From Petrosia ficiformis (taxonomy: Eukaryota > Porifera > Demospongiae > Haplosclerida > Petrosiidae): a stretch of DNA of 64,000 bases. This document shows positions 1-9,353 of this stretch, piece by piece. Location: contig OX345637.1 in the NCBI GenBank assembly GCA_947044365.1, forward strand, positions 7,329,701 through 7,393,700, in the 5' to 3' direction. Numbering within the stretch: the stretch's first letter is position 1; the number at the start of each line of letters is the position of its first letter. The notes below the pieces were generated by a model, which was given only the letters and a program-made list of their open reading frames with translations, searched no databases and was not told the origin of the DNA. Made by a program: the position numbers and the translations under genes.

Positions 1-9
1 ACTTATTAG

Positions 10-1726
10 GAACACCTTCTGTCCCTTTGAATACCAGTGTCACAGCCATTGGTCCTAATACAGTGGTACTATCATGGTCTCCTTCTCTCAATTCAAGTCA
101 ATGTATTGATCACTATGTTGTTAGTATAGCCAATGGAAATACAATATCTAATAAGAACACTTCTAATAGTTCTACAACACTTGTTATTAACCAGTTAATA
201 CAAGGAATGAATTATTCATTTACTGTAACGGGAGTTGATAGGGCAGAAAGAACTGGAGAAGAAAGTGAAACAGCAAGAATTACTTTAGATGGTAAAGCGA
301 ATAGATTATCAATCATGTAATATAAATATATATATATATCTTGATTTTATGATAGTTCCAGAATCTGTAATTGATCTGAACTTCACACTGATTGATGAAT
401 CATTAAGCCTCATAACACTAATGATAACATGGAAAGTTAGTTAATTATTAATCATTTCATTACATAATTTTTAATTAATTCAGCTTATGTCAGTTACATT
501 GAGACCTCCAGTAATTGATTATCATGTGTATCACAATATCACATCATCTGATGGAACTCTAGTACATAATGTCACTAATAACATGACACATATCACATTC
601 ACTAGTGTGTCCAGAGGTAGACAATATATTGTGAATGTGACTGCTGAGAATATTATAGGAATAGGAGAGGAGTCACTGATCACTGGTATATAAAATATGT
701 AGGTGTTATTCCATGATTTTAATTATAATTATTTATTGTAGTTTCAATTCCAGTTCTGTCAAGTACATCAACCAGTAGTGTAATCAGTGAGTTTGGTAAT
801 GATAATTTCAATCTATATTTCTGTTATATTGTCTCTTTAAAATTTTATTTTAATAGCACAGCTTTCTATAGCATCAACTATTGGTTAGTAATTAATTTTA
901 TATCATCATTACTGTAATGACAAAATTAGACATATAATTGCAAACAGTAATTGCAGAAACTACACTAAATTCATATTGTTCGTAATACAAAAGTTGTAGT
1001 TAATTACATGTATTTCCTGTAGCTAGTCTTCAAATAACAAAACAGAACACAAATTCTGTTACAACTCAAAAGATACTTTCAACCAGTAAGTTAATGAATT
1101 ATATTTTGTTATACAAGTGTTCATATATATGTCTATAATATTATACTATTAGAAATTAATACTATACATCAAAGTTTCTCAAACATTTGTAAGTTATTAT
1201 TATAATCATTGCAATATATACAGGATTCTCCATAATTGTTATAAGATACTTACGAAAATGCAATGTCTACAATAATGGAATCAGATACAATAACAGTATT
1301 ATCAAATACAATATGTAAGTTGGTATAACGTATGTTCGTATGACACTTATTTTTGTGTACATGTGTACTTTAAATATTTCACTCATCTTTAGGCTTAACA
1401 GATCCACTAGAAACATATTCAAATAACATACAAGCAGGTAAGTACAAGAGTTAGTTATTTTATTAATCACTAAATTCTTTAAAGGAGTAATCGGAGCTAC
1501 TTTGGGTATAGTAATATCTACTATTGTATCAGTGATAGTGACATCATTAGTGTGTTTAATGATCACTCAAAAGAGGATTCAACAACACAAGACATTAACT
1601 GAACACAAGTTACAAGATCCTGTTATTAAAACTGGTCCAGTGTATGATGTTCCAGATATGAATATTAAACCTGTTCAGAATACATTTGAACTTCAAACAA
1701 ATACTGCATATGGAAGAGTTAATTAG
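10..1726 (+). CDS. Ig/FN3-type single-pass receptor, 5' end outside window
   Basis: Eight exons can be joined in one frame: 10-291, 356-435, 484-685, 742-786, 857-883, 1023-1085, 1393-1437 and 1485-1726. All joins use GT-AG sites and phases agree. The first two-thirds encode two fibronectin-III-like domains, the first with a WSP core and the segment RAERTGEESETARITLD. Short exons follow that encode a Ser/Thr-rich stalk, then a helix of about 25 residues (VIGATLGIVIS onward), then a cytoplasmic tail of about 50 residues. The tail holds a YDVP motif and ends in NTAYGRVN. The paralogue at 2309-4177 shows that the missing 5' part should be a signal peptide and an Ig-like domain. A cell-surface receptor or adhesion role is inferred; the ligand is unknown. 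Confidence 0.75.
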
Positions 1727-1795
1727 AATATATTATCTTATGTGTGTTTGTGTTATCTTACATTTTAGTCAGGTGTGGCTGACACTTGCGTATAT

Positions 1796-2187
1796 CACTG
1801 CAAAAAATGAATTGTTAATAAAAATAAACATTTTATTGGTTAATACAGTTGCATGGAATAGCATGAACTTCAATTTAGTTTGTCAATTGTCATGCATGAT
1901 GTTACTACGACATAATGTGCACTAATTAAGTTTTGAAAGGATAAATTAAATTATATGTTTGTGGATTTGCCAAGCCTATTCATGGCCAGATACAATTGCA
2001 GGCATTTCACTTGACATGAAATATGAGTAGACAGCTGCATCACCACAAAATTATAGTGCTTCACTATAATTAGCACAAAGTATAAGATGTATGTATTCCA
2101 AACAACCAACTAATTGTTAAATTCTTGCAACTGTACTAACCACTAAAGTAGTTATTTTAACTATTATATTATTTTGTTTCTGCAGTA
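1796..2187. mobile_element. Nonautonomous DNA element, family 'CACTGC', copy 1
   Basis: The left end CACTGCAAAAA and the region GGTTAATACAGTTGCA are mirrored, inverted, at the right end (TGCAACTGTACTAACC ... TTTCTGCAGT). The interior has no coding capacity. Related copies lie at about 9650-10022 and 11984-12398. It fills most of the gap between the two Ig/FN3 genes. This is a MITE-like element whose superfamily is not certain. Confidence 0.65.
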
Positions 2188-2308
2188 GATGTCTCATAAG
2201 TGTCAGACTAGAGATTGCATAACTCTAGGTTATTGACAGTTTTGATAACAACCCACATTCTATAGTTTGTAGGTGTGTATATGGGTTGTGTCTGTTTAGT
2301 GTTAAGAC

Positions 2309-3626
2309 ATGAATCACCTGGGAGTCTTTCTTTTATTTGTTTTCACTGGTAATAGTTGCAATATACTTAATACTACTTTATATTTGCTTTTTATATCAAC
2401 ACAGAACTAAGACTTAATAACTGTGCAGTTGTTCTACAGTGTGGTGAAACTTGTTTACAAGATGTTGCTCAATACACTTGTACAATTGATGGTGATTTAC
2501 TCACATGGACACTTCCAGATGCAAGCCCACTACAGATTGCTTCTTTTGATACAAATGTAACTGATTTAGTGACTGAAACACTGTTCACTGCAGTGTTAAC
2601 TAATTTCAGTAATAATCAGTTAACTTCTACACTATTATTTATGACTGCTATTGGATTCAATAATACAGAGATCATGTGTACTGGTAGTAGTACTGAAAGT
2701 TGTGATGTCAAAATTTCAGGTATAAAAGAGACTGCTTTATTTTCAAATAGTAATTATATAGTTTTCTATAACACAGGAAAACCATCGGTACCATTGGATA
2801 CCAGTGTCACAGCCATTGGTTCTAATACAGTGGTAATATCTTGGTCTCCCCCTCTACATTCAAGTGAATGTATTAATCACTATGTTGTTAATGTAATCAA
2901 TGGTATTAGTAAGAATACTTCTAACAATTCTACAACACTTGTTATTAATGAGTTAATACAAGGAATCAATTATTCATTTAGTGTAACAGGAATTGATAGG
3001 GCAGAAAGAACTGGAGAAGAAAGTGAAACAGCAAGAATTACTTTAGATGGTAAAGTTGATAGTCTAAGATTGCTGAGCATGTGATATTTATATGCTGGAA
3101 TTATCATAGTTCCAGAATCTGTGACTGATCTGAACTTCACACTGACTGATGAATCATTAATTCTAGTAACTTTAATGATAACATGGAAAGTTAGTTTATA
3201 CTATACATCATTATACAATACTATTTATTATCAATCCAGGCTCCATCCATTACATTGAGACCTCGAGTAATTGATTATTATGTGTATCACAATATCACAT
3301 CATCTGATGGATCTCTAGTACATAATGTCACTAATAACATGACACATATCACATTCACTAGTGTGTCCAGAGGTAGACAATATATTGTGAATGTGACTGC
3401 TGAGAATATTATAGGAATAGGAGAGGAATCTTTGATTAATGGTATTGAATACTATACATTCTAATATAAATAATGGATATCATAAATTATTATTATAGTT
3501 TACATATCAACTTTAATCTCAGTAACCACGGAAAGTACTTTTATATCAATATCATCTTCAACTTTAATTGACATGTCAATTGCAGGTATATTTATTATTT
3601 TATTAATAGCAGGAAGTTATATATTA

Positions 3627-3680
<54 letters not shown>

Positions 3681-4177
3681 AGTGTTAAACTCAATTAGTG
3701 TTTACAATACAGAGATCACAAGTGCATCTAAATACAACAGTGGTATGTGATACAGTTTCATGTTGAAATGTATCATGAACAATTCATCTCTCTCTGTTAT
3801 AGATCAATCAAGTTACTGTATCTGTAGTTCTAACATAATAACAGCTACTCCATCTAGATCTAGTAGTATTTTAGATGGTAGGCATAGCGATATGTATTGT
3901 AATTTGGTGTAATATTTGTTGTAACACAGTGGCAGTCGCAGTTCCAGTGACTATGATAATTTCATCAGTAATCAGTGTATTGATTACTAGTTTGATATTC
4001 TGTCTAGTGATAAAGAAAAGAAATACATTTCTGAAGCCGCCACAAAAAAGATTAGACGTTCCTTCATCAAAAGATACACCATTAGTAATTTATGATTTAC
4101 CTAATATATGTGATGATACTATTAATGTAAATAAGAATATTGAACTACAAACTAACAGTGCTTATGGACAGCTATGA
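2309..4177 (+). CDS. Ig/FN3-type single-pass receptor with tyrosine-motif tail (449 aa)
   Basis: The nine exons are 2309-2348, 2405-2719, 2777-3049, 3110-3189, 3240-3441, 3499-3585, 3713-3742, 3803-3877 and 3930-4177. All phases agree and give 449 residues. The ATG at 2309 opens a short hydrophobic signal peptide (MNHLGVFLLFVFT). Next comes an Ig-like domain with Cys pairs (VVLQCGETC, QYTCTIDGDLLTWTLPD, CTGSSTESC), then two FN3-like domains rich in N-glycosylation sequons. A Ser/Thr-rich stalk made of three small exons leads to a membrane helix (about 370-393) and a basic stop-transfer KKR. The tail of about 55 residues has YDLP (Tyr422) and ends in SAYGQL (Tyr446), which fits the ITIM pattern. 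It is paralogous to the gene at 10-1726. Receptor function is inferred; the partner is unknown. Confidence 0.8.
3632..3676. repeat. (TA)n microsatellite in intron
   Basis: Uninterrupted TA dinucleotide run inside the intron between the sixth and seventh exons of the Ig/FN3 receptor. Confidence 0.9.
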
Positions 4178-4194
4178 GAATTGTATGTTTGAGT

Positions 4195-4345
4195 ATACTT
4201 TATGTATGTGCTAGACATTATATTATGTGTGTGTAATATCTACTATTGTGTTGTGATAGTGAAATCACTTGAGAGTTTACTAATCACTGAAAAGAGAATT
4301 CAACAACATGAGACATTAATTGAACAAAAGTTACATGTTACTTAG
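4195..4345 (+). pseudogene. Decayed copy of a receptor TM exon
   Basis: The segment aligns by eye with 1490-1620 of the first receptor (the ATATCTACTATTGT block, then AAGAGAATTCAACAACA, then GACATTAA.TGAACA.AAGTTACA). It has substitutions, lacks the rest of the tail, and ends in a stop. It is the start of a run of broken receptor fragments that extends to about 6800. Confidence 0.65.
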
Positions 4346-4349
4346 ACTT

Positions 4350-4545
4350 AAAAGGGTACCTTTGGGAGTCGTGTACTGCTCTCCAAGTGATAATAACTTC
4401 CTTTGAATATATTAGCTTCTACAGTTACTGTTAAAAGAAATAAATACATTCTTCTGTTGGGAGATTTTAATTGTAATGTGTCACAACTGAATTCTTCAAT
4501 AGCCAAGCTCAATGTCATTACCGATTGTTTGTATTATATACTCTA
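4350..4545 (+). pseudogene. Fragment of a LINE AP-endonuclease domain
   Basis: One frame reads FLLLGDFNCNV followed by SIAKLNVITD, with a VYCSPSDNN-like stretch upstream in another frame. LLLGDFN is the hallmark motif of the AP-endonuclease domain of non-LTR retrotransposons. The piece is about 200 bp long, frameshifted and has stops. No reverse transcriptase follows. Confidence 0.5.
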
Positions 4546-4601
4546 AAATAATAATAATCTTGTTCTAAAAAAATGTTTATATATAGTCTACAAGTAATTA
4601 T

Positions 4602-4841
4602 TTGTACACATATACTCCCACTGGTAGATGTGTTCTGTATGTACTAGCTGGAATAGTGTTGTGTGTTTTAGCTCAATGCACTTGTACAATAATTGATGGT
4701 GATATTATTAGATGCACTATTCCCAATTTGGAAGGAATTCGTTATGTTTTGGAAATCGCTACAGTTCAGCAACACGAAACAGATCCAACAAACACATTCA
4801 CTGCAGTATTAACTGATATTAGTAATAATCAGGACTACTAA
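4602..4841 (+). pseudogene. Remnant of the receptor Ig-like exon
   Basis: The open stretch holds AQCTCTIIDGDIIRCTIPN, clearly related to AQYTCTIDGDLLTWTLPD of the intact receptor, and NTFTAVLTDISNN, related to LFTAVLTNFSNN. The first Cys-containing strand has been replaced by unrelated sequence, and the exon stops early at QDY. There is no credible signal peptide or downstream splice partner. Confidence 0.6.
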
Positions 4842-4967
4842 TCAACGCAATAATTAACAGAGTGATAATAACCTCCTTTGAATATAAATGTAGCATAATG
4901 ATACCAGGTAATTGATGCTGAATGTACTGTCACTACACACCATGTTTTATATACATCTCGTTTATAT

Positions 4968-5200
4968 AGGAACACCATTTGTCCCTTTTAAATACCAGTG
5001 TCACGTACAGCCATTGGTCCTAAGCAGTGATAGTATCATGGTGTCCTCCTCTCAATTCAAGTCAATGTATTGATCACTATGTTGTTAGTATAGTCAATGG
5101 AAATACAACATCTAATAAGAACACTTTTAACAGTTCTACAATACTTGTTATTAACCGGCTAATACAAGGAATGAATATTCATTTAGTGTAAAAGACACTA
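4968..5200 (+). pseudogene. Remnant of the first FN3 exon
   Basis: The sequence copies 8-225 of the first receptor (AGGAACACC..TGTCCCTTT, AATACCAGTGTCAC, AATGTATTGATCACTATG) but has several small insertions and deletions that break the frame. Examples are an extra CGTA within the 'gtcacagcc' stretch and a shortened ATTATTCATTTA. Confidence 0.7.
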
Positions 5201-5600
5201 AGTTAATTATGTTATATAATAGATGTTCATATGCACGTCTATAATAATACTATTAGAAACTAATACTATACCTCAAACCATTTGTAAGTTATGTTTATAA
5301 TCATAGTGTGATATATACAGGATACTCCATAATTATTATAAGATACTTACAAAAATTAAATATCTACAATAAGAACATCAGTATATTATCAAATACATTA
5401 TGTAAGTTGGTATAATGTATGACACAAGAGTTTTATTATGAACATGTACTATTCACTCACCTTTATTTCTTAATCACTAATTTCGTCAAAGGAGTAATTG
5501 GAGCTACATTGCATGGGTATATAGTAATATCTACTATTGTGTCAGTAATGGTGACATCATAAGTGTGTTTACTGATCACTCAAAAGAGGATACGCTGTTC
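5200..5600 (+). pseudogene. Remnant of the receptor 3' exons and introns
   Basis: The segment follows 1085-1575 of the first receptor, introns included, up to GTGACATCA.AAGTGTGTTTA.TGATCACTCAAAAGAGGAT. Deletions remove the small stalk exon, and an in-frame TAA falls inside the membrane helix. Intron sequence has been copied, so this arose by DNA duplication and not by retrotransposition. Confidence 0.7.
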
Positions 5601-5734
5601 TGTTATACACAATGATTACTCTGTACATTGATGGTATATGATTTAACAGTTTTGATAAACAATAATGCTCAACACATTCTATAGTCTAGGTGTGTATATG
5701 GGTTGTGTCTGTTTATACCTTTGTATTAAAACAT

Positions 5735-6190
5735 GAGTCACCTGGGAGTCTTACTTCTATTTATTTTTAATGGTAATAGTTGCAATATACTTAATACTAC
5801 TTTATACTTTAAATTTGCTTTTTATATCAACACAGAACTAAGACTTAGTAACTGTGCAGTTGTTCTTAATTAATTAAGCTTCAGTGTGGTGAAGCTTGTC
5901 TACAAGATGTTGCTCAATACACTTGTACAATTGATGGTAATTTACTCACATGGACTCTTCCAGATGCAAACCTACTACAGATTGCTTCATTGGATACAAA
6001 TGTAACTGATTTAGTGACTGAAACACTAATCACTGCAGTGTTAACTGATTTCAGTAACAGTCTACACTATTCTTCAATAATACAGAAAACATGTGTACTG
6101 ATAGTAGTACTGAAAACTGTAATGTCAAACATTCAGGTATAAAAGAAGAGACTGATGCTCTGGAATTCATATTCTTATTTAAGTTTGTTC
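5735..6190 (+). pseudogene. Remnant of the receptor signal-peptide and Ig exons
   Basis: The ATG at 5735 begins a signal exon (MSHLGVLLLFIFN) equivalent to 2309-2348, including its donor. The next exon starts at about 5837 and repeats ELRLSNCAVVL. It then carries an insertion near 5865-5880 that introduces a TTAATTAATTAA-type stop, and a deletion of about 40 nt near 6055. A piggyBac-like insertion lies directly downstream. The copy cannot encode the domain. Confidence 0.75.
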
Positions 6191-6205
6191 TTACAATATT
6201 ATTAA

Positions 6206-6702
6206 CCCTTAGAAGACTGATGTCACATATATGTGACATTTCACCCCTACATGGTTCGGAGTGTGTTCCTAGCATTATGAAGCTCTCCAAATGCTTGTAA
6301 TTGGTGTCAGGCACAAGCCATGAATATGGCTAAAAAAGTTGATGGTTTTTCGGCCGCCCTTTGGCCTAATTGTAGTTTCAGTGACCCCGCCCACGCGCTC
6401 TGGTGGGTACCTGAGGCATTTCCCTTGGTGTAAAAACTGAAATCGTGGATGTAGCTGGTACCAACATGCAGTGTGGTCATTTTGTTTGCCACAGTTCCAG
6501 TCAAAAGAGGGAGAGCACTGCATTTGATTTAATACTACGAAGTGCTTGGGGACTTTCGAGTCCCGGTAAGCAAGTTGGTACTCCATGTCGGAAAAGGAGC
6601 CAACTTTGGGGTAGAGAAAGTGAATGGTGGCCAAAATATATGCAATAGAGTCGCCAGTGTTGGAAATGGGAAGATTTTTGTAAAACAAGCTCAGTCCTAG
6701 GG
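6206..6702. mobile_element. piggyBac-like nonautonomous element (MITE)
   Basis: The element is flanked by TTAA at 6202-6205 and 6703-6706. Its ends are related: the left starts CCCTTAGAAGACTGA, and the reverse complement of the right starts CCCTAGGACTGAG. TTAA targets and a CCCTAG-like terminus are the signature of piggyBac transposons. The 497-bp interior is richer in GC than its surroundings and has no recognisable transposase. A short palindrome (TGTCACATATATGTGACA) sits just inside the left end. Confidence 0.75.
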
Positions 6703-6729
6703 TTAATGCTAAGAAACAAACATTTATAC

Positions 6730-6802
6730 ATATCAATGATGATAATTTCAATCTTCATTTTGTTGTGTTGTCTTTTTAAAATTTGTTTTTAATAGCACAG
6801 AC
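6730..6802 (+). pseudogene. Receptor intron/exon remnant beyond the piggyBac-like element
   Basis: TGATAATTTCAATC and the TTTTAATAGCACAG acceptor match 798-860 of the first receptor. The left flank of the element matches a different part of the gene, so the pseudogene was already rearranged, or a deletion accompanied the insertion. Confidence 0.55.
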
Positions 6803-6837
6803 GTCGTCTTTTTTACTGTTGTGAAGTAAGCGGTGCC

Positions 6838-6872
6838 GCAGGTCTGGGAGCATGCATGCACGCACGCACCCA
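6838..6872 (+). repeat. 35-bp direct repeat, left copy
   Basis: GCAGGTCTGGGAGCATGCAT and the next 15 bases are repeated exactly at 9195-9229 in the same orientation. The two copies bracket a gene-free block of about 2.3 kb. Confidence 0.8.
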
Positions 6873-7429
6873 ACCTCGCCAGGGAGGTGTGTGCAGGGTG
6901 AGGATCCAAGCAATTAATTATTAATTGGTAATACGTATTATTTTATGTATAATTATATACATGTCTAGAATAATAATAATTAAATTTATGTACAATGCTA
7001 TTCTTTTTCACTTCTGTATAACATACAAACACCGAACAAAAATACTGTAGACTTTGAAAACATTCTTTGCCGAAGGATGCATGCATGGTAGCAATGATGA
7101 TTTTTTTTTAAATGCTAATAATAAACCAGTCGAATTACAAAACAAAATTATATCGAAAATAGTGTATTCGATTCTAACAAAAAAGTAGAAAAAGCGATAG
7201 CTAGCTAATTCGCAAATATTTTCAAGAATGATAATTTGAAATTAGTCTCAAGAAATATAGCTACTCGAAAGAGAAATAAATTAGTTCATTAATTTGAAAA
7301 TATTTCCAATGAAATGCAATCAGTACTTAGTTAATTCATTGGATTAGGAAAAGAAAAAGGCTTGAAAGAACATAAAAGATTAATTAAGAAAAATAAACAA
7401 GTCTAGTAGCTACGTATATTCAATACAAG

Positions 7430-8050
7430 CATAAGTAATCATACGAATCGAAAATATACAAAATTAAAGACTAAGAAAGGCAGACTAGCATATGTTTAAT
7501 ACAAGCATAAGTAATCGTAGGACCACTATTCTTACGAATCGAAAATATAGAAAATTAAAGATTAAGAAAAATAGACTAGTGTATATATTTAATACAAGCA
7601 TAATTAATCGTAGGCTTTCTACTGTAATAGACCAAATTTGATTATTATTCTTACGAATCGAAAATATAGAAAATTAAAGACTAAGAAAAATAGACTAGTG
7701 TATATATTTAATACAAGCATAATTAATCGTAGGCTTTCTACTGTAATAGACCAAATATTTTTACGAATCCAAAATATAATTATATAGAAAAAAATTAAAG
7801 ATTAAGAAAATATAGACTAGTGTATATATTTAATACAAGCATAATTAATCGTAGGCTTTCTACTGTAATAGACCAAATTTAATTATTATCCTTACGAATC
7901 CAAAATATAATTATATAGAAAAAATTAAAATTAAGAAAATATAGACTAGTGTATATATTTAATACAAGCATAATTAATCAGAGGCTTTCAACTGCAATAG
8001 ATCACATTTAAATGTAATTACTATTCTTAAGAATCGAAAATTAAAAACAA
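7430..8050. repeat. Imperfect tandem repeat, period about 90-135 bp
   Basis: Five to six units share TTACGAATCGAAAATATA, AATTAAAGATTAAGAAAA, TAGACTAGTGTATATATTTA, ATACAAGCATAATTAATCG and CTTTCTACTGTAATAGACC. The anchor ACGAATC recurs at about 7443, 7534, 7653, 7763 and 7894, with a decayed copy near 8030. No coding potential. Confidence 0.85.
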
Positions 8051-8214
8051 TTATTGATAATAGTTTACTATTATTATATTGAAAATGCAACTCAAAACAC
8101 AAGAACAACATTTGAAAGAAACATTTCAAAATACAATTGAAATAAAAAAAAATTTAAAAAACACAATATATTTCAAAGAACTAACGGCCATTGAGATGAA
8201 TGCTTTAAGCAATG

Positions 8215-8470
8215 AATGAAGATGAGTCCTTGCAGATCGAAGAGAAATCCCAATGAAGATGAGTCCTTACGGAAGAGAAATCCCGGTGAAGAGAGGAATC
8301 CCAAAGAAGATGAGTCCTTGTAGAAGGGAAATCCCAATGAAGATGAGTCCTTGCAGATTGAAGAGAGATCCCAATGAAGATGGTCCTAGGATGAAGTAGA
8401 CTGGAACTGGAGCACTGGTCGAAGTAGACTGGAACTGGATGAGGTAGTTAGACGATAACTGGAACACTAG
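8215..8470. repeat. Minisatellite with GATGAGTCCTT units
   Basis: GATGAGTCCTT recurs at about 8221, 8258, 8308 and 8343. Each copy is followed by a GAAGAGAAATCCCAATGAA-like segment. A second short repeat, GAAGTAGACTGGAACTGGA, follows at 8392-8440. The flanks from about 6900 to 9353 hold no gene that I can support. Confidence 0.75.
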
Positions 8471-8562
8471 ATGAGTTAGACCGGATGTACTGGAACTGCC
8501 CCACACGGGGCTGGATCTAGTGACTCGAAGAGACCTCCGGCGTCCCCAACCTGGGCATCGGT

Positions 8563-8684
8563 ATACTCATTTGTCCCGCACACTCCTAACAACCAGGATC
8601 GACCATGCCACCCCCCCCAAAAAAAAAGAAAAGGAGGGTGGCATGGCCGACCCTGGCTGATAGGAGTGATTAGAACAAATGAGC
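8563..8684. repeat. Long imperfect inverted repeat around a C-run/A-run loop
   Basis: The left arm (TACTCATTTGT, CACTCCTAACAACCAGGATC, GACCATGCCACC) pairs with the right arm (GGTGGCATGGCC, GACCCTGGCTG, TAGGAGTG, ACAAATGAGCA). The loop is C8A9 followed by GAAAAGGA. The arms are about 50 nt with few mismatches. It could be the core of a foldback element. Confidence 0.8.
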
Positions 8685-9194
8685 ATCCGAATTCCAAGAA
8701 GAGAACACCAGAAGAAACCTCGAAATCATCAGAAACAGACCTGTGCAGGAAGGAAAAATAGTAAATACACTGTTCACAATAAAATAATATTTAAGAAGAA
8801 AGTATAGAATAGAGAAAAGAGTATGGAGACATAACTTATCTCTTATTGAAGTATAGATGCGACGAGGTAGAGAGAGAGTGGATAGATGGACAGGGAGGTA
8901 GCAAGTAGAGTTTTCTGGGAGAGAGAAGAAACAATATGCAAATTAACATGATGGACAAACGGAATTATTAATATGATATGCATGAATTACATGGGCATGG
9001 ATGGCAACAATGCACATAGAAGAACAAGAATCACCTGTTGTTTAATCTTCATCCATCTATCCACATCCTTCGCATCTTGGTCCTGGGTCCCTCCCTGGTA
9101 CATGCAGAATCTTCTTCGTCTTGAGTCTTGAGATCGATGACATGCACAGTCTTCTCTGACTTATAATAGGGAGCTCAAATTCCTGCACGTGCAC

Positions 9195-9229
9195 GCAGGT
9201 CTGGGAGCATGCATGCACGCACGCACCCA
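9195..9229 (+). repeat. 35-bp direct repeat, right copy
   Basis: Exact second copy of the repeat at 6838-6872, ending about 125 bp upstream of the ATG of receptor A. Confidence 0.8.
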
Positions 9230-9353
9230 TCGCAGCAGTACATAACTGAGGCGTGGTCTAAACCCACATGATTTTCTCCAAGTGAATGTGTTGCTGCAAA
9301 ATTCACCGGTTGTCCAAGCAGACTTTCGGTGGTGAGAGTGTCTTTTTTGCAAG

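Noticed and set aside
1224..1311. Extra stalk exon in the first receptor
   Set aside because: Splice sites exist, but its frame gives an unlike basic/aromatic peptide and the exon ends in the wrong phase for the next one; skipping it keeps the frame.
6275..6751. 158-codon minus-strand frame inside the piggyBac-like element
   Set aside because: No similarity to a piggyBac transposase that I can see, it crosses the element end and target site, and other frames in the same DNA are equally open.
7430..8050. CRISPR-like array
   Set aside because: The units are tandem copies with variable period and no distinct spacers, and the genome is clearly animal.
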